Source of the DNA: Thiocapsa bogorovii
Lineage (GTDB): Bacteria > Pseudomonadota > Gammaproteobacteria > Chromatiales > Chromatiaceae
Length of the DNA: 64,000 nucleotides
Direction of reading: 5' to 3'
Assembly (NCBI RefSeq): GCF_021228795.1
Contig: NZ_CP089309.1
Coordinates: 1,984,001 to 2,048,000 of the forward strand
In this document: one piece after another, positions 33,986-43,984 of the stretch
How the letters are laid out: the number at the start of each line of letters is the position of its first letter
Position numbering within the stretch: the first letter of the stretch is position 1
The notes under the pieces: generated by a model
Told to the model about the DNA's origin: nothing
Database searches by the model: none
Seen by the model: the letters and a program-made list of their open reading frames with translations, nothing else
Program-made: the position numbers and the translations under genes

Positions 33986-35956
33986 ATGTACGCGACCCCC
34001 GAAACCGGCGACGGTTGGATCACGGCCCTCGTCGGCACCGACGCGGAAGGCTTTCGGGTCGAGGCGCGCTTTGCGATCTCGCCGCAGTTTCGCGCGCTCG
34101 TGAAGGGCCGGGAGTCCGACCTGGTCTTTGCCGCCCGCAGTCGTCTGGCACGGATGGGGATCAACATCTGTCCGCTCGACGAGCCGCTCTTCGACGGGGA
34201 CCACTGCACGCTGAAACTCCAGGTGGTCTCCGCGATCCACTCCTTCGGCATCGCCGAGCACCTGGAGCATATCGTGATCCCAGGCCTGCGGGTCGGACGC
34301 CTGGTGTTCTGCCCGCAGGACAACAGGCTCGACTCCTCCGCCATCCACGGACTCATCCGGGGCAACGAGATCCAGGTCCCGGACGGCTTCTCGGTCGACA
34401 GCAACGGCTATCTCATCCTGCGGCCGCAGCGGCAGCGCTTTCGGTTTCTCGAGCCCTTGACACTCGAGCAGATCACGGCGATCGCCACGCATGCCGACGG
34501 AAAGGACCTGCTCAATCGCCTGCAGACCCGCGAAGCGGTCGACCACATCGCGCTGCCGGCGAACAACGGCCTGGTCACGGCGTGCTCCATGTTTCTGCAC
34601 CGCCACTACGTGGTGCTTCGCAATCTGGACGACGCGCTCGGCTTTCATCTACAGGCGACAGTCCTCGACCCGGTCTCCACGCGCGGCACCAACGTCTACC
34701 TGGAGTTCATCAACCGCTCCGAGCAGTTGATCGTCAACCCGAGCGTGGCCGCCTCGGTGCACGACGCCATCCCGCTCACCCCGAGCCGTCGTTATTGGCA
34801 CGGGCGCGCGAGCACCGCGCCCCCCGAGACCCGATCCGGCAACGACTACCCGCAGCTCGCCGAGATCTTCGATGGGCTCGAAGCCGGACCGCTCGAGGAG
34901 TGCTACTCGCATCGCATGATGGCCGTGACGCAGCATCCCGAGACCCTGCTGAACGGCGCCCGCCCCGATCGCATCTGGACCCGGCCCGTGGAACCACGCG
35001 ACCCGCGCGGCGGGACCGACTTGGCGGCCGGCTTGGTCGCCGAGGGCCTCAAGCTCGACACCCGCACCGAATACGGCACCGGCATCCTGGAGGATCTTGC
35101 AGACGGCGCACGCGCGACTCTGCTGCTCGGCTACTTCCCGAATCTGATCGAGCACACCGAGATCTGCGCCGCGGCCCTGCGCCGGCGGATCGGTCGCATC
35201 GTCTTTCGGCGCGCCTCCTTCGAGCACGGGCACTTCCTCTCCGCCCGCGACCACGGCCGACTGGCCGACTACGAGGGTCTCGGCATCGAGGTCTTCTGGT
35301 GCAACGATGAACGCGCTCAAGTCGCGCGGCACGTCTTCCGGGGGCTTCGCGGTTATTTCACCTCGCCCGAGCAGGTCGATCGCTTCCGCACCAGCCTGGT
35401 CTTCGCCATCTATGGATCCATCAAGCCGCTCGACGACAGGTCAGCCCTCCAGATCGAACGTCTGCTGACCAACCTAAAGGGCCTGTTCGGAAGCGACATC
35501 AGCGTCCTAACCGGCGGCGGTCCGGGCGCCATGCTGCAGGTGACCGAAACAGCGCACCGGCTCGGTCTCCTGGTCGGCTCCAGCTACATCGAGACCCTGG
35601 ACCAGAAGCCCAATCAAAGCGCCGACTATTACCAGACCTTCCAGGCACGCAGCCGCCAGTCGCGCCAGCGCTGGTTCGAGATTGCGAGCTTCCACATCTT
35701 CCTCTCCGGCGGAGTCGGAACGCTCGAAGAAATCGGCCTGACCCTGACCGACATGAAGCTCGGCGTCATCGAGTCCGGACCCATCGTCTTCTTCGACGGC
35801 TCCGGCGAGGGCTTTTACTGGGAGGGTCTCAAGACCCAATTGAACCGCATGGCGGCACAAGGCCGGCTCCCGGACTGGGTACTCGACAACATCCTCATGA
35901 CCGCCGACCCCGACGCCATTCCGCGCTTCTACAAACAGACCCTCCGGCTGGGGTAG
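33986..35956 (+). CDS. Large protein with C-terminal LOG/PpnN-like domain
   Basis: 656 residues from ATG 33986. The C-terminal roughly 200 residues form a Rossmann LOG-like domain: [17 protein letters not shown] and [17 protein letters not shown] correspond to the TGxGPGAM and PGGxGTxxE nucleotide-binding loops of PpnN/LOG nucleosidases, with Ser in place of Pro. The first about 430 residues contain no domain I recognise; they include [20 protein letters not shown] and a second nucleotide-fold-like stretch ([20 protein letters not shown]). It is much longer than PpnN (454). Phosphoribohydrolase activity on nucleotides is possible but unproven. Confidence 0.7.
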   Translation: MYATPETGDGWITALVGTDAEGFRVEARFAISPQFRALVKGRESDLVFAARSRLARMGINICPLDEPLFDGDHCTLKLQVVSAIHSFGIAEHLEHIVIPGLRVGRLVFCPQDNRLDSSAIHGLIRGNEIQVPDGFSVDSNGYLILRPQRQRFRFLEPLTLEQITAIATHADGKDLLNRLQTREAVDHIALPANNGLVTACSMFLHRHYVVLRNLDDALGFHLQATVLDPVSTRGTNVYLEFINRSEQLIVNPSVAASVHDAIPLTPSRRYWHGRASTAPPETRSGNDYPQLAEIFDGLEAGPLEECYSHRMMAVTQHPETLLNGARPDRIWTRPVEPRDPRGGTDLAAGLVAEGLKLDTRTEYGTGILEDLADGARATLLLGYFPNLIEHTEICAAALRRRIGRIVFRRASFEHGHFLSARDHGRLADYEGLGIEVFWCNDERAQVARHVFRGLRGYFTSPEQVDRFRTSLVFAIYGSIKPLDDRSALQIERLLTNLKGLFGSDISVLTGGGPGAMLQVTETAHRLGLLVGSSYIETLDQKPNQSADYYQTFQARSRQSRQRWFEIASFHIFLSGGVGTLEEIGLTLTDMKLGVIESGPIVFFDGSGEGFYWEGLKTQLNRMAAQGRLPDWVLDNILMTADPDAIPRFYKQTLRLG

Positions 35957-36515
35957 CCGCGGGGCAGACCACCGAAAGGTCCGTCGCCGCAGGATACGAC
36001 TCCGGCGGGGGTTTCTTGCTCCCCGGACCGAGCACGGTTAGGATCCGCAGACTATAGGATGACGCGAGTTTCCGCCTTCGAAGCGCAGAGGGGGTGGTAT
36101 GCCGTGGTGTCGGGCCGACTCCGTGTGCCGACCTCCCAACTCGTACTTCAAAGCACTCGGACGGCCAACGGATGGACCCTTTTTGAACGACGTGTTTCGA
36201 CAAGTAGCACGGATCGCGGGCCAACTGCTGATCCTCTGCGCCCTGGCGGTCTCGGCATCCGCCGCGGAGCTGCCGCTCTGGGAGGTCGGCCTCGGCGCCC
36301 TCGACACGGCGGGCGGCCCGATGAGACGCCCGAGGCGCGTGCCTGCCGCGATCAGGGGATGATCGGTGCGGACGTGACAACCCCTCGCAAAATCGGGAGA
36401 ATTCCGGTTATGGTACCGCGCACCGGATCGATGGATGCGCGACGTTCGAACGACTGCCGCGCCGACCGAGCCGAGATATCCGGATCCGGGTCGCGCCGAG
36501 CCCCGAGGCGCCCTT
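35957..36515. other. 559-bp region with one possible broken exported ORF
   Basis: Between the LOG-domain gene and zapD. Apart from the signal-peptide ORF at 36183-36362 I see no gene on either strand. In many Gammaproteobacteria pilD and coaE stand directly before zapD; neither is here. Confidence 0.5.
36183..36362 (+). pseudogene. Possible remnant of an exported protein gene
   Basis: A 59-residue frame from TTG 36183 or GTG 36192 encodes a clear signal peptide (IAGQLLILCALAVSASAAE) followed by LPLWEVGLGALDT and then an Arg/Pro-rich end with no recognisable fold. The start of the mature part resembles the beginning of MipA/OmpV-type outer-membrane proteins, so this may be the 5' stump of a decayed gene; a genuine small secreted peptide is the alternative. 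No ribosome site is obvious. Confidence 0.3.
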
Positions 36516-37283
36516 GTGTCGACACTCATGACCTTCGAGCATCCGCTGAACGAGCGCGTCCGCACCTTCCTGCGGATCGAGCATCTGTTCGAGCGACTCA
36601 ACTACTTCGCGCCTCAGTACGACGCCTGGGCGACCCGTGTGGCCGTCGAGACCCTGCTCGACATCGCCGCGGTGACTGCACGCGCGGACGTCAAGAACGA
36701 GCTGCTCAAAGAGCTCGATCGCAACATCGCCACGATCAAGCGTTTCGGGGATCAGCCCGGGGTCGATCCGCGGGCATTGGACCAGGTGCTCGGCGACCTC
36801 GCGGATGCCGTCGGCGGTGTTCATCGCCTGTCCGGACCGATCGGACAGATCGCCCGAGAGGACGACCTCCTCAAGAGCGTCGCCCAACGCAGCAGTATTC
36901 CGGGCGGGGCCTGCAGCTTCGATCTACCGCAGTTCCATCATTGGCTCATCCAGGCACCGGAGATCAGGCAGGCGCGGCTCGACCACTGGCTTCAGGATCT
37001 GCGGCCGGCGGAGCGGGCGATCCGCCTCGTCCTTTCGCTCGCCCGAACCAGCGCATCGCCGCGTCAGGTGCTCGCGGAGGGCGGCTTCTTTCAGGAAGCG
37101 CTCGATGTCCAGGCCCCGGCGCAGATGGTGCGGGTCGGGATCAACGGGACCGGTGCACTCTACCCCGAGATCAGCGGTCACAAGAGCCGCTTCAGCATCC
37201 GTTTCATGAAGACCGGATCTCAAGGGCGGCCGTCTCAGATCCCGGAAAACATCCCCTTCAAGCTCACCTGCTGCGTCTTTTGA
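36516..37283 (+). CDS. zapD: Cell division protein ZapD
   Basis: 255 residues from GTG 36516, placed 7 nt after GAGG; ATG 36528 is possible. FEHPLNERVRTFLRIEHLFE is the characteristic ZapD beginning, and the C-terminal beta part (GTGALYPEISGHKSRFSIRFM) also matches. ZapD crosslinks FtsZ filaments in the Z ring. The stop codon TGA (37281-37283) is the first three bases of an inverted-repeat element. The typical neighbour yacG follows after the repeat pair. Confidence 0.95.
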   Translation: MSTLMTFEHPLNERVRTFLRIEHLFERLNYFAPQYDAWATRVAVETLLDIAAVTARADVKNELLKELDRNIATIKRFGDQPGVDPRALDQVLGDLADAVGGVHRLSGPIGQIAREDDLLKSVAQRSSIPGGACSFDLPQFHHWLIQAPEIRQARLDHWLQDLRPAERAIRLVLSLARTSASPRQVLAEGGFFQEALDVQAPAQMVRVGINGTGALYPEISGHKSRFSIRFMKTGSQGRPSQIPENIPFKLTCCVF

Positions 37284-37366
37284 ACCGCGTCCTTCACACC
37301 ATGCACTGTTTCGACTCGCTCGCTGCCCAGGCACCCGCCAAACGCCTCATCCGTGGACGCGGTTCA
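37281..37366. repeat. Inverted-repeat element, copy 1 of the zapD-yacG pair
   Basis: Perfect 12-bp arms tgaaccgcgtcc (37281-37292) and ggacgcggttca (37355-37366), total 86 bp. The first three bases are the zapD stop codon. It belongs to the same family as 3343-3535 and is followed after exactly 19 bp by copy 2. Confidence 0.8.
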
Positions 37367-37385
37367 GATGATTCGGATCCATTCC

Positions 37386-37470
37386 TAAACCGCGTCCAGC
37401 ACGGATTCTTCGGCGTCCACCGAGCTGCGCTCGCCAACAAAGCATCGATTTTCGCACGGGACGCGGTTTA
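37386..37470. repeat. Inverted-repeat element, copy 2 of the zapD-yacG pair
   Basis: Perfect 12-bp arms taaaccgcgtcc (37386-37397) and ggacgcggttta (37459-37470), total 85 bp. It ends 3 bp before the yacG start codon, so it takes the place of the yacG ribosome-binding region. Confidence 0.8.
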
Positions 37471-37473
37471 GCC

Positions 37474-37674
37474 ATGGACACGATCGTCTCCTGTCCACGT
37501 TGCGGCAAGGCTGTCGTTTGGGGTCCGGCATCGCCCTGGCGCCCCTTCTGCAGCGAGCGCTGCCGTTTGGTCGATTTGGGCGAGTGGCTGGACGAGAATC
37601 ACCGGATACCCGGCACGGAAGACGATCTCGACGATGATTCACCCATCAGCGAGCATTCGCCGGGGGCACACTGA
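37474..37674 (+). CDS. yacG: Zinc-binding DNA gyrase inhibitor YacG
   Basis: 66 residues. The four zinc ligands are in CPRCGK and FCSERC, followed by the family motif [16 protein letters not shown] and an acidic tail. YacG binds GyrB and inhibits gyrase. Its start is only 3 bp from the right arm of a repeat element, so no normal Shine-Dalgarno sequence precedes it; translation may depend on coupling to zapD or on structure changes in the repeat. Confidence 0.95.
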   Translation: MDTIVSCPRCGKAVVWGPASPWRPFCSERCRLVDLGEWLDENHRIPGTEDDLDDDSPISEHSPGAH

Positions 37675-37703
37675 GGCCCGGCGCACATCGCGACCCTTAG
37701 CGA

Positions 37704-38654
37704 TCAGTCGATCGGCCAGAAACCTCGAATCGCCGCCAAGCCCTGAGCGCCATGCTCTCGGGCCACCTCCAGATCAGCTCGGGTCAAGCCACCGAGTGCA
37801 TAGACCGGAAGCGTCGCCGTATCCACCAGCTCCGCGAAGCGGCGCCAGCCGAGCGGCTCTGCCCCGGGGTGGGAGACCGTGGGCTGGACCGGCGACAGCA
37901 GCGCATAGTTGAGCCCGAGACGCGCCGCGCGCATGAGATCATCGGCCGTGTGACAGGAGGCTCCGACCAGGTCGTCCGGCCGACCCGGACGCTCGCTCAG
38001 TCGGGCGAGCGCGCGTCCGCCGAGATGTAAGCCATGACGCGGGATCTCCAGTATCTCTTCCGGGTGTCGGTTCAGGAGGAGAGCTGCACCGCCTCGCTCG
38101 CAGACCACGAAGGCGCGACGCGCCAAGTCCCGATAGGCCGACTGATTCAGGTCGTGTGCACGCAGTTGGACGAGTCGGATTCCGCGCGCGACGGCGCGCG
38201 CAAGCCGAGCCAGAAAGACCTCGGGGTCAAGAGGATCAAGACCCGTGATCAGCATGCAAGCCGGCAGGCGCAGGGCTGTGATAACGGGACGATCGGCCGC
38301 GGGAAAGCAGGCCGGATCCATGGTCTCGGGACGTTGCCAGGCGAGAGGCTGCCCTTCCAAACCGGCGGGGACGCCCGCGTACGACACGACACGCCGGACA
38401 TCCAGCAGGACATGGCGATCACCGTAATGGTGTCGAATGCGGATGAGCGGACGGCTGTCGTGGACCTTGATGCCAAGCTCCTCTTCAAGCTCGCGCGCCA
38501 GACCGCGCTCGGGTGATTCGCCGGGTTCGAGCTTGCCGCCCGGAAACTCCCAGAGCCCGCCCTGATGGACGCGATCCGGGCGTTTGGTGATCAGCACCCG
38601 TCCCGCAGGATCGGAAATCGCGCCGACCATCACATGAATCAGGTCGCTGCTCAA
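37704..38654 (-). CDS. Fusion of Nudix (MutT-like) hydrolase and ThiE-like domain
   Basis: 316 residues. The N-terminal Nudix domain (about 1-130) carries the box GGKLEPGESPERGLARELEEELGI with all GX5EX7REUXEEXGU positions, typical of 8-oxo-dGTP diphosphatase MutT. The C-terminal domain (about 135-316) is a thiamine-phosphate-synthase-like TIM barrel (LVQLRAHDLN, LHLGGRAL, GASCHTADDL, YALLSPVQPTVSHPG, PVYALGGL). This fusion is known in Gammaproteobacteria. The ThiE part has weak active-site matches, so whether it makes thiamine phosphate is open. Its start overlaps the argJ stop by 4 bp. Confidence 0.9.
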   Translation of the reverse strand: MSSDLIHVMVGAISDPAGRVLITKRPDRVHQGGLWEFPGGKLEPGESPERGLARELEEELGIKVHDSRPLIRIRHHYGDRHVLLDVRRVVSYAGVPAGLEGQPLAWQRPETMDPACFPAADRPVITALRLPACMLITGLDPLDPEVFLARLARAVARGIRLVQLRAHDLNQSAYRDLARRAFVVCERGGAALLLNRHPEEILEIPRHGLHLGGRALARLSERPGRPDDLVGASCHTADDLMRAARLGLNYALLSPVQPTVSHPGAEPLGWRRFAELVDTATLPVYALGGLTRADLEVAREHGAQGLAAIRGFWPID

Positions 38655-39889
38655 CTGCGGTATTCGGCGTTGATCCGGACGTAGTCGTAGGAGAGATCGC
38701 AGGTCAAGACCCGTGCCTCGGCCGGACCCCGGCCAAGCGAGACGCGGATCAGAATCTCGGGCTCGGCCATGACGGCGGCCCCGGCCTCCTCCGTATAATC
38801 AGGTGCGCGCCCCCCATCATCGACGATCAAGACCTCGCCGAGATGGATTCGAATCCGATCAATGTCGAGATCACGAACACCCGCACGCCCGACCGCGGCC
38901 AGGATGCGACCCCAGTTGGGATCGGACGCAAAGAGCGCCGTCTTCACCAACGGCGAATGGGCGATGGTGTACGCCACCGCGCGGGCTTCATCGACATCAG
39001 CCGCGCCTTCGATCTGCACGGTCACGAGCTTGGTCGCACCCTCGGCATCGCGAACGATGGCGGTCGCCAGCTCGACGCAAACCGCATCGACGGCACTCTG
39101 GAGTACGCCGTATTCCGGCGACGCACCGTCGCGTATCTCGGGATTTCCGCAGGCCCCGGTCGCGACCAGCACGCAAGCGTCGTTGGTCGAGGTATCGCCG
39201 TCGACCGTGATGGCATTGAATGATCGGGTGACCGCCGAGCCCAAGCAGGCTTCGAGCACGCCGGGTGCCACGGCCGCATCCGTCGCGATGAAGGCGAGCA
39301 TGGTCGCCATGTTCGGACAGATCATCCCGGCGCCTTTGGCGATCCCGGTGATCGACGCGGTGCGTCCGTCGATCTGGAAGGTGCGCGAGATCAACTTGGG
39401 CACCCGATCCGTCGTCATGATGGCGCGCGCAGCGGCAGGCCATGCCGATGCATCCAATCGGCCGAGCAGCTCGGGCAGTGCCGCCGCAATACGATCGACC
39501 GGCAGATGCTCGCCGATCACGCCCGTGGAGAAGGGCAGGACCTCCTCCGCGGCACAGTCGCCCAGAGCGGCGAGTGCAGCACAGCTCGACTCCGCATCCG
39601 CCAGCCCGCGCCGACCCGTACCCGCGTTGGCATTACCCGCGTTGATCAACAGATAGCGGGGCATCGCTTGACCCAAATGGGTCTTGGCGACCCGCACGGG
39701 CGCGGCGCAGAAGGCGTTCCGGGTGAAAACGGCCGCGCAGCGGCTGCCGGGGGCGAGTTCCATGACCAACAAGTCATCCCGTCCCTGATAGCGAATACCG
39801 GCCGCCCCGGCAGCCAAACGCACACCGCCGACGGGATGCCAGACCAAGTCGCGCAACTGGCCCGGGACGACGGGATCGGATGCGGTCAT
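38651..39889 (-). CDS. argJ: Glutamate N-acetyltransferase / amino-acid acetyltransferase
   Basis: 412 residues from ATG 39889, 8 bp after secA; an upstream start at 39919 would overlap secA. ArgJ moves the acetyl group from N-acetylornithine to glutamate in the cyclic arginine pathway. The self-cleavage site is around MATMLAF (Thr as nucleophile), and INAGNANAGTG, STGVIGEHLP and SDPNWGR are conserved. It ends YDYVRINAEYRS as usual. Confidence 0.96.
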   Translation of the reverse strand: MTASDPVVPGQLRDLVWHPVGGVRLAAGAAGIRYQGRDDLLVMELAPGSRCAAVFTRNAFCAAPVRVAKTHLGQAMPRYLLINAGNANAGTGRRGLADAESSCAALAALGDCAAEEVLPFSTGVIGEHLPVDRIAAALPELLGRLDASAWPAAARAIMTTDRVPKLISRTFQIDGRTASITGIAKGAGMICPNMATMLAFIATDAAVAPGVLEACLGSAVTRSFNAITVDGDTSTNDACVLVATGACGNPEIRDGASPEYGVLQSAVDAVCVELATAIVRDAEGATKLVTVQIEGAADVDEARAVAYTIAHSPLVKTALFASDPNWGRILAAVGRAGVRDLDIDRIRIHLGEVLIVDDGGRAPDYTEEAGAAVMAEPEILIRVSLGRGPAEARVLTCDLSYDYVRINAEYRS

Positions 39890-39897
39890 GGTGTCCG

Positions 39898-42744
39898 TCA
39901 ACTCGCTTTGCCGTGGCATTGCTTGTACTTCTTACCCGAACCGCAGGGACAGGGCTCGTTGCGCCCGACCTTGCGATCGCCGCGGACATAGGGTTGAGCG
40001 TGCGCAGGTTCGGCGCCGCGAGCGCTCGCCCGGTCGCGGCCTTCGGGATCCGCATCGCCCGCGGAACCGAGACCCTCGAAGCGCTCGTGCTTGAACTCGA
40101 ACTCCCGTTCCCGAGCGGGCGCCGCTCCGAGCGCGGAGACAGGCTGCGGCTCTGCACCGGGCTGTGTCTGCACCTGGAGTTTGGCGAGAGTGGCCACGAC
40201 GTCGTGTTTGATGCTGTCGAGCATCGCGGAGAACATCTCGAAGGCCTCGCGCTTGTACTCCTGCTTGGGGTTCTTCTGCGCGTAGCCGCGCAGATGGATC
40301 CCCTGACGTAGATAGTCCATCGCGGCAAGGTGGTCCTTCCAATGGGTGTCTAGGGTCTGGAGCATCACCGCGGTCTCGATCTGACGCATGGTCGGCGAGC
40401 CGATGAGCTTCTCGCGATCGGCGTAAGCCGAGATCAGGGTATCGTGGATGCGTGCCCGCAGGGTTTCTTCATGGAGCGAGTCGTCCTCGTCGAGCCACTT
40501 GCGGATCGGCCAGTCGCCGCCGAAATGCTCGTTCAACGCGACACTCAGCCCTTCCACATCCCACTGCTCTTCGAGACTCTCGGGCGGAACATAGGTGTTG
40601 ATCAGGCGCGTCAGGGCATCGTCGCGCATCGCCGTGACGGTATCCGAGACATCCACGCTGTCCATCAGCTCGCGGCGTTGGCGATAGATGACCTTGCGCT
40701 GATCGTTGGCGACGTCGTCGTATTCGAGCAGCTGCTTGCGGATATCGAAGTTGCGGCCCTCGACCTTGCGCTGGGCGTTCTCGATCGCCTTGGTCACCCA
40801 GGGGTGCTCGATCGCCTCGCCCTGCTGCATGCCGAGCTTTTGCATCATCTTGCCGACGCGATCGGAGGCGAAGATGCGCATCAGGTTGTCTTCGAGCGAC
40901 AAATAGAAACGCGAGGAGCCCGGGTCACCTTGGCGGCCGGAGCGACCGCGCAACTGGTTGTCGATACGACGGGACTCGTGCCGCTCGGTGCCGACGACAT
41001 GCAGACCGCCGGCCGCCACCACCTGGGCGTGGCGCTCCTTCCAGGCGGCGCGAATGGCGTCGCGATCGGCATCGGGACCGGCCTCTTCGAGCTCGGCCTC
41101 CAGATTACCGCCGAGCACGATGTCGGTCCCGCGACCGGCCATGTTGGTGGCGATGGTGACGGCACCGGGACGGCCGGCCTGGGCGATGATCCCGGCCTCG
41201 CGCTCATGCTGCTTGGCGTTCAGGACCTCGTGCGGGATCTTCTGCTCGACGAGCAGACGATCGATCAGCTCGGAGGTCTCGATCGAGGCGGTACCCACGA
41301 GGGCAGGCTGACCGCGAGCAACGCAGTCGCGGATGTCCTCGATGATGGCCTGATACTTCTCGTCTTGCGTGAGATACACGAGGTCGCCCCGATCCTCGCG
41401 GACCATGGGCTGATTGGTCGGGATGACGACGACCTCCAGCCCGTAGATCTGCTGAAACTCGTACGCCTCGGTATCCGCCGTGCCGGTCATACCCGAGAGC
41501 TTGGGATAGAGCCGGAAGAGATTCTGAAAGGTGATCGACGCCATCGTCTGGTTTTCGGGCTGGATGGCGACCCCTTCCTTGGCCTCCACCGCCTGATGCA
41601 GACCCTCCGACCAACGCCGGCCCGGCATCGTGCGCCCGGTGAACTCGTCGACGATGACGATCTGACCGTCGCGCACGATGTACTCGACGTTCTTCTGAAA
41701 CAGCGCATGCGCACGCAGCGCGGCATAGACGTGGTGCATTAGGACGATGTTGGCGGGGTCGTAGAGACCGCCTTCCTCGGCGAGGAGTCCGATCTCCACC
41801 AGCATCTGCTCGACGTGCTCGTGACCTTCCTCGCTCAGATAGACCTGGCGCGCCTTCTCGTCGACCGAATAATCGCCGGGACCGAAGTCGGGTTGACCCT
41901 CCTCGTTGGTGATGGGGGCCTGACGCGTAAGGCGCGGAATGATCTTGTCGATCTGCTTGTAGAGATCCGTGCTCCCTTCGGAGGGACCCGAGATGATGAG
42001 CGGGGTGCGCGCCTCGTCGATGAGGATGGAGTCGACCTCGTCGACGATCGCGTAGAAGGGATCGCGCTGAACGCGCTGCTCGGCCACGAAGGCCATGTTG
42101 TCGCGCAGATAGTCGAATCCGAACTCGTTGTTGGTGCCGTAGGTAATGTCCGCGGCATAGGTCTCCTTGCGGGAGACCGGGCGCATGTGGCGATAACCTT
42201 GACCGACGGGCGGCTCGTAGCTCAGATCGAAGAGGAAGGACGCGGAATCCGGGCCGGTACCGCCCGATGAATTGATCACGCCGGTGGTCAGACCGAGGAA
42301 ATGGTATATCTGCCCCATCCAGGCGGCGTCGCGCCGTGCCAAATAGTCGTTGACGGTGACGACGTGCACGCCCTTGCTCGGGAGGGCATTGAGGTAGGCC
42401 GAGAGGGTCGCGACCAGGGTCTTGCCCTCGCCGGTTCGCATCTCGGCGATCTTACCGTCGTTGAGCACCATACCGCCGACCATCTGCACATCGAAGTGAC
42501 GTAGGCCGAGCGTTCGCTTGGATGCCTCGCGCACGACCGCGAATGACTCCGGAATCAGGCTGTCGAGATCCGCTCCTGCGGCAAGACGCTCGCGAAACTC
42601 CGTCGTCTTCGCGGCGAGGGCTTGATCGGAGAGTCGCTCGAGCTCGGGCTCAAGGGCATTGATCCGTGCGACTGACTTGAGCAGCGTCTTGACGAGCCGG
42701 TCATTCCGGCTGCCGAAGACCTTTTTGAGCAGATGCTTGACCAT
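39898..42744 (-). CDS. secA: Preprotein translocase ATPase SecA
   Basis: 948 residues. Walker A in [17 protein letters not shown]-like [23 protein letters not shown] in the second nucleotide-binding fold, and a C-terminal zinc finger [14 protein letters not shown] for SecB and lipid binding. SecA drives protein export through SecYEG at the inner membrane. Its position downstream of the dcw cluster is typical for Gammaproteobacteria. No SecM-like leader is seen between the M23 peptidase and secA. Confidence 0.98.
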   Translation of the reverse strand: MVKHLLKKVFGSRNDRLVKTLLKSVARINALEPELERLSDQALAAKTTEFRERLAAGADLDSLIPESFAVVREASKRTLGLRHFDVQMVGGMVLNDGKIAEMRTGEGKTLVATLSAYLNALPSKGVHVVTVNDYLARRDAAWMGQIYHFLGLTTGVINSSGGTGPDSASFLFDLSYEPPVGQGYRHMRPVSRKETYAADITYGTNNEFGFDYLRDNMAFVAEQRVQRDPFYAIVDEVDSILIDEARTPLIISGPSEGSTDLYKQIDKIIPRLTRQAPITNEEGQPDFGPGDYSVDEKARQVYLSEEGHEHVEQMLVEIGLLAEEGGLYDPANIVLMHHVYAALRAHALFQKNVEYIVRDGQIVIVDEFTGRTMPGRRWSEGLHQAVEAKEGVAIQPENQTMASITFQNLFRLYPKLSGMTGTADTEAYEFQQIYGLEVVVIPTNQPMVREDRGDLVYLTQDEKYQAIIEDIRDCVARGQPALVGTASIETSELIDRLLVEQKIPHEVLNAKQHEREAGIIAQAGRPGAVTIATNMAGRGTDIVLGGNLEAELEEAGPDADRDAIRAAWKERHAQVVAAGGLHVVGTERHESRRIDNQLRGRSGRQGDPGSSRFYLSLEDNLMRIFASDRVGKMMQKLGMQQGEAIEHPWVTKAIENAQRKVEGRNFDIRKQLLEYDDVANDQRKVIYRQRRELMDSVDVSDTVTAMRDDALTRLINTYVPPESLEEQWDVEGLSVALNEHFGGDWPIRKWLDEDDSLHEETLRARIHDTLISAYADREKLIGSPTMRQIETAVMLQTLDTHWKDHLAAMDYLRQGIHLRGYAQKNPKQEYKREAFEMFSAMLDSIKHDVVATLAKLQVQTQPGAEPQPVSALGAAPAREREFEFKHERFEGLGSAGDADPEGRDRASARGAEPAHAQPYVRGDRKVGRNEPCPCGSGKKYKQCHGKAS

Positions 42745-42896
42745 CGGATACGTTTGAGACCTGTCGGGAAAATCCCGGCATGATACCGGAATTCAATGAC
42801 AGCCGCAGGTGCCGTCGCAGGTTCGGCCACCGCCGCGAGCCCGCGCAAACCGCCCCGCCGTGCACCCGGCTCGGTCCTTCGACGGATCGCCGGCAT

Positions 42897-43832
42897 CTAA
42901 CCGGGTTGACCCTCGGATGTCGCGGCCACGACCGGACGAGGCTGACGGTCGATGTAGCGGAAGGGATCGACCGCCTTTCCGTCCTTCAGAACCTCGAAGT
43001 GAACATGCGGGCCAGTCGCGGTTCCGGAGGATCCGACCGTCGCGATCTTCTGACCTTGGCGGACCATCTGCCCCTCTTTGACAAGATTGTCCTGGTTGTG
43101 GGCATAGCGTGTGACGAGCCCGTTGACATGCCGAATATCGACCGTGCGCCCGTATCCGCCCTTACGACCGCTGAAGGTGACGACACCGTCGGCGACCGCC
43201 ACGATCGCGGTACCTCGCGGACTTGCGAAGTCGACGCCCTCATGGAAGAGGCGCTTCTTCTTGATGGGATGCACCCGAAACCCGAATCTCGAGGTGATGT
43301 AACCGGCGCGGACAGGCCAGCCGGACGGCATCACCTGAGCCGTGAGACCCTTCTCCATGATGACGTCTTCGATGACCTCGAGCTTGCGCTGACGGTCCTG
43401 AACCAGACTAACCATGCTGCCGAGCTCGCTGGCGATTTCGCGGATCGTAAAGTCTCGCGCCGGACCGTCTTCGGCACCGCCTCGCGGAGGCGGATTCTCG
43501 AAATCGAATTCTTCGGGGTTCAGACCGGACATCTGAACGAGTCGTTCGCCGAGTGCATTGAGCCTGAAGAGTTCAGCCTGCATGTCGCCGACGCGGGCGG
43601 TGATCGCATCGAGGTCGTCGGAGTTTGCGGGATCGGAGACGGGGGGAAGCGGTGCTGGCGAGGCTCGGGGAACAAGCGCCGGTTGAGCGGGGTTGTCGAC
43701 AAGTGTTGTCAGATTTTGGTAATGCCCTATCCAGAATCCTAATCCTACCCCCGCCACGGTGAACAGGGTAACGGCCAAGAGTGTTATAACGGCCTGTCCG
43801 CGATCGGTTTTTCGTCGGTCGAGGTGGCGCAT
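42897..43832 (-). CDS. M23 peptidase (MepM-like, LytM domain), membrane-anchored
   Basis: 311 residues, start supported by AGAGGGA 5 nt upstream. An N-terminal TM (AVITLLAVTLFTVAGVGLGFWIG) is followed by a Pro-rich linker, a helical region (about 70-160) and a C-terminal LytM domain. Zinc ligands are in FHEGVDFAS (HxxxD) and GPHVHFEV (HxH), so it should be an active endopeptidase for peptidoglycan cross-links in the periplasm. It commonly precedes secA in related genomes. Confidence 0.93.
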   Translation of the reverse strand: MRHLDRRKTDRGQAVITLLAVTLFTVAGVGLGFWIGHYQNLTTLVDNPAQPALVPRASPAPLPPVSDPANSDDLDAITARVGDMQAELFRLNALGERLVQMSGLNPEEFDFENPPPRGGAEDGPARDFTIREIASELGSMVSLVQDRQRKLEVIEDVIMEKGLTAQVMPSGWPVRAGYITSRFGFRVHPIKKKRLFHEGVDFASPRGTAIVAVADGVVTFSGRKGGYGRTVDIRHVNGLVTRYAHNQDNLVKEGQMVRQGQKIATVGSSGTATGPHVHFEVLKDGKAVDPFRYIDRQPRPVVAATSEGQPG

Positions 43833-43984
43833 CGTCTTCCCTCTGCTGCTTCTCTAACTGGATGGGCACTGGGCACAAAGGTTAATTGTCGCCACAATCG
43901 TGGCCCAGGTCGATTCGTTTTTCCGCGCGAACGACCATCGGGATCGCTTTCGCTCAGCCGTTCGCATGTCGAGGATTACCTCCG

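Noticed and set aside
33823-35310. 495-residue frame overlapping the LOG-domain gene
   Set aside because: Arg/Ala/Pro-rich without any domain, in another frame of a coding sequence with a coherent protein.
40444-41742. 432-residue frame antisense to secA
   Set aside because: It mirrors the secA codons; no start signals and no family resemblance.
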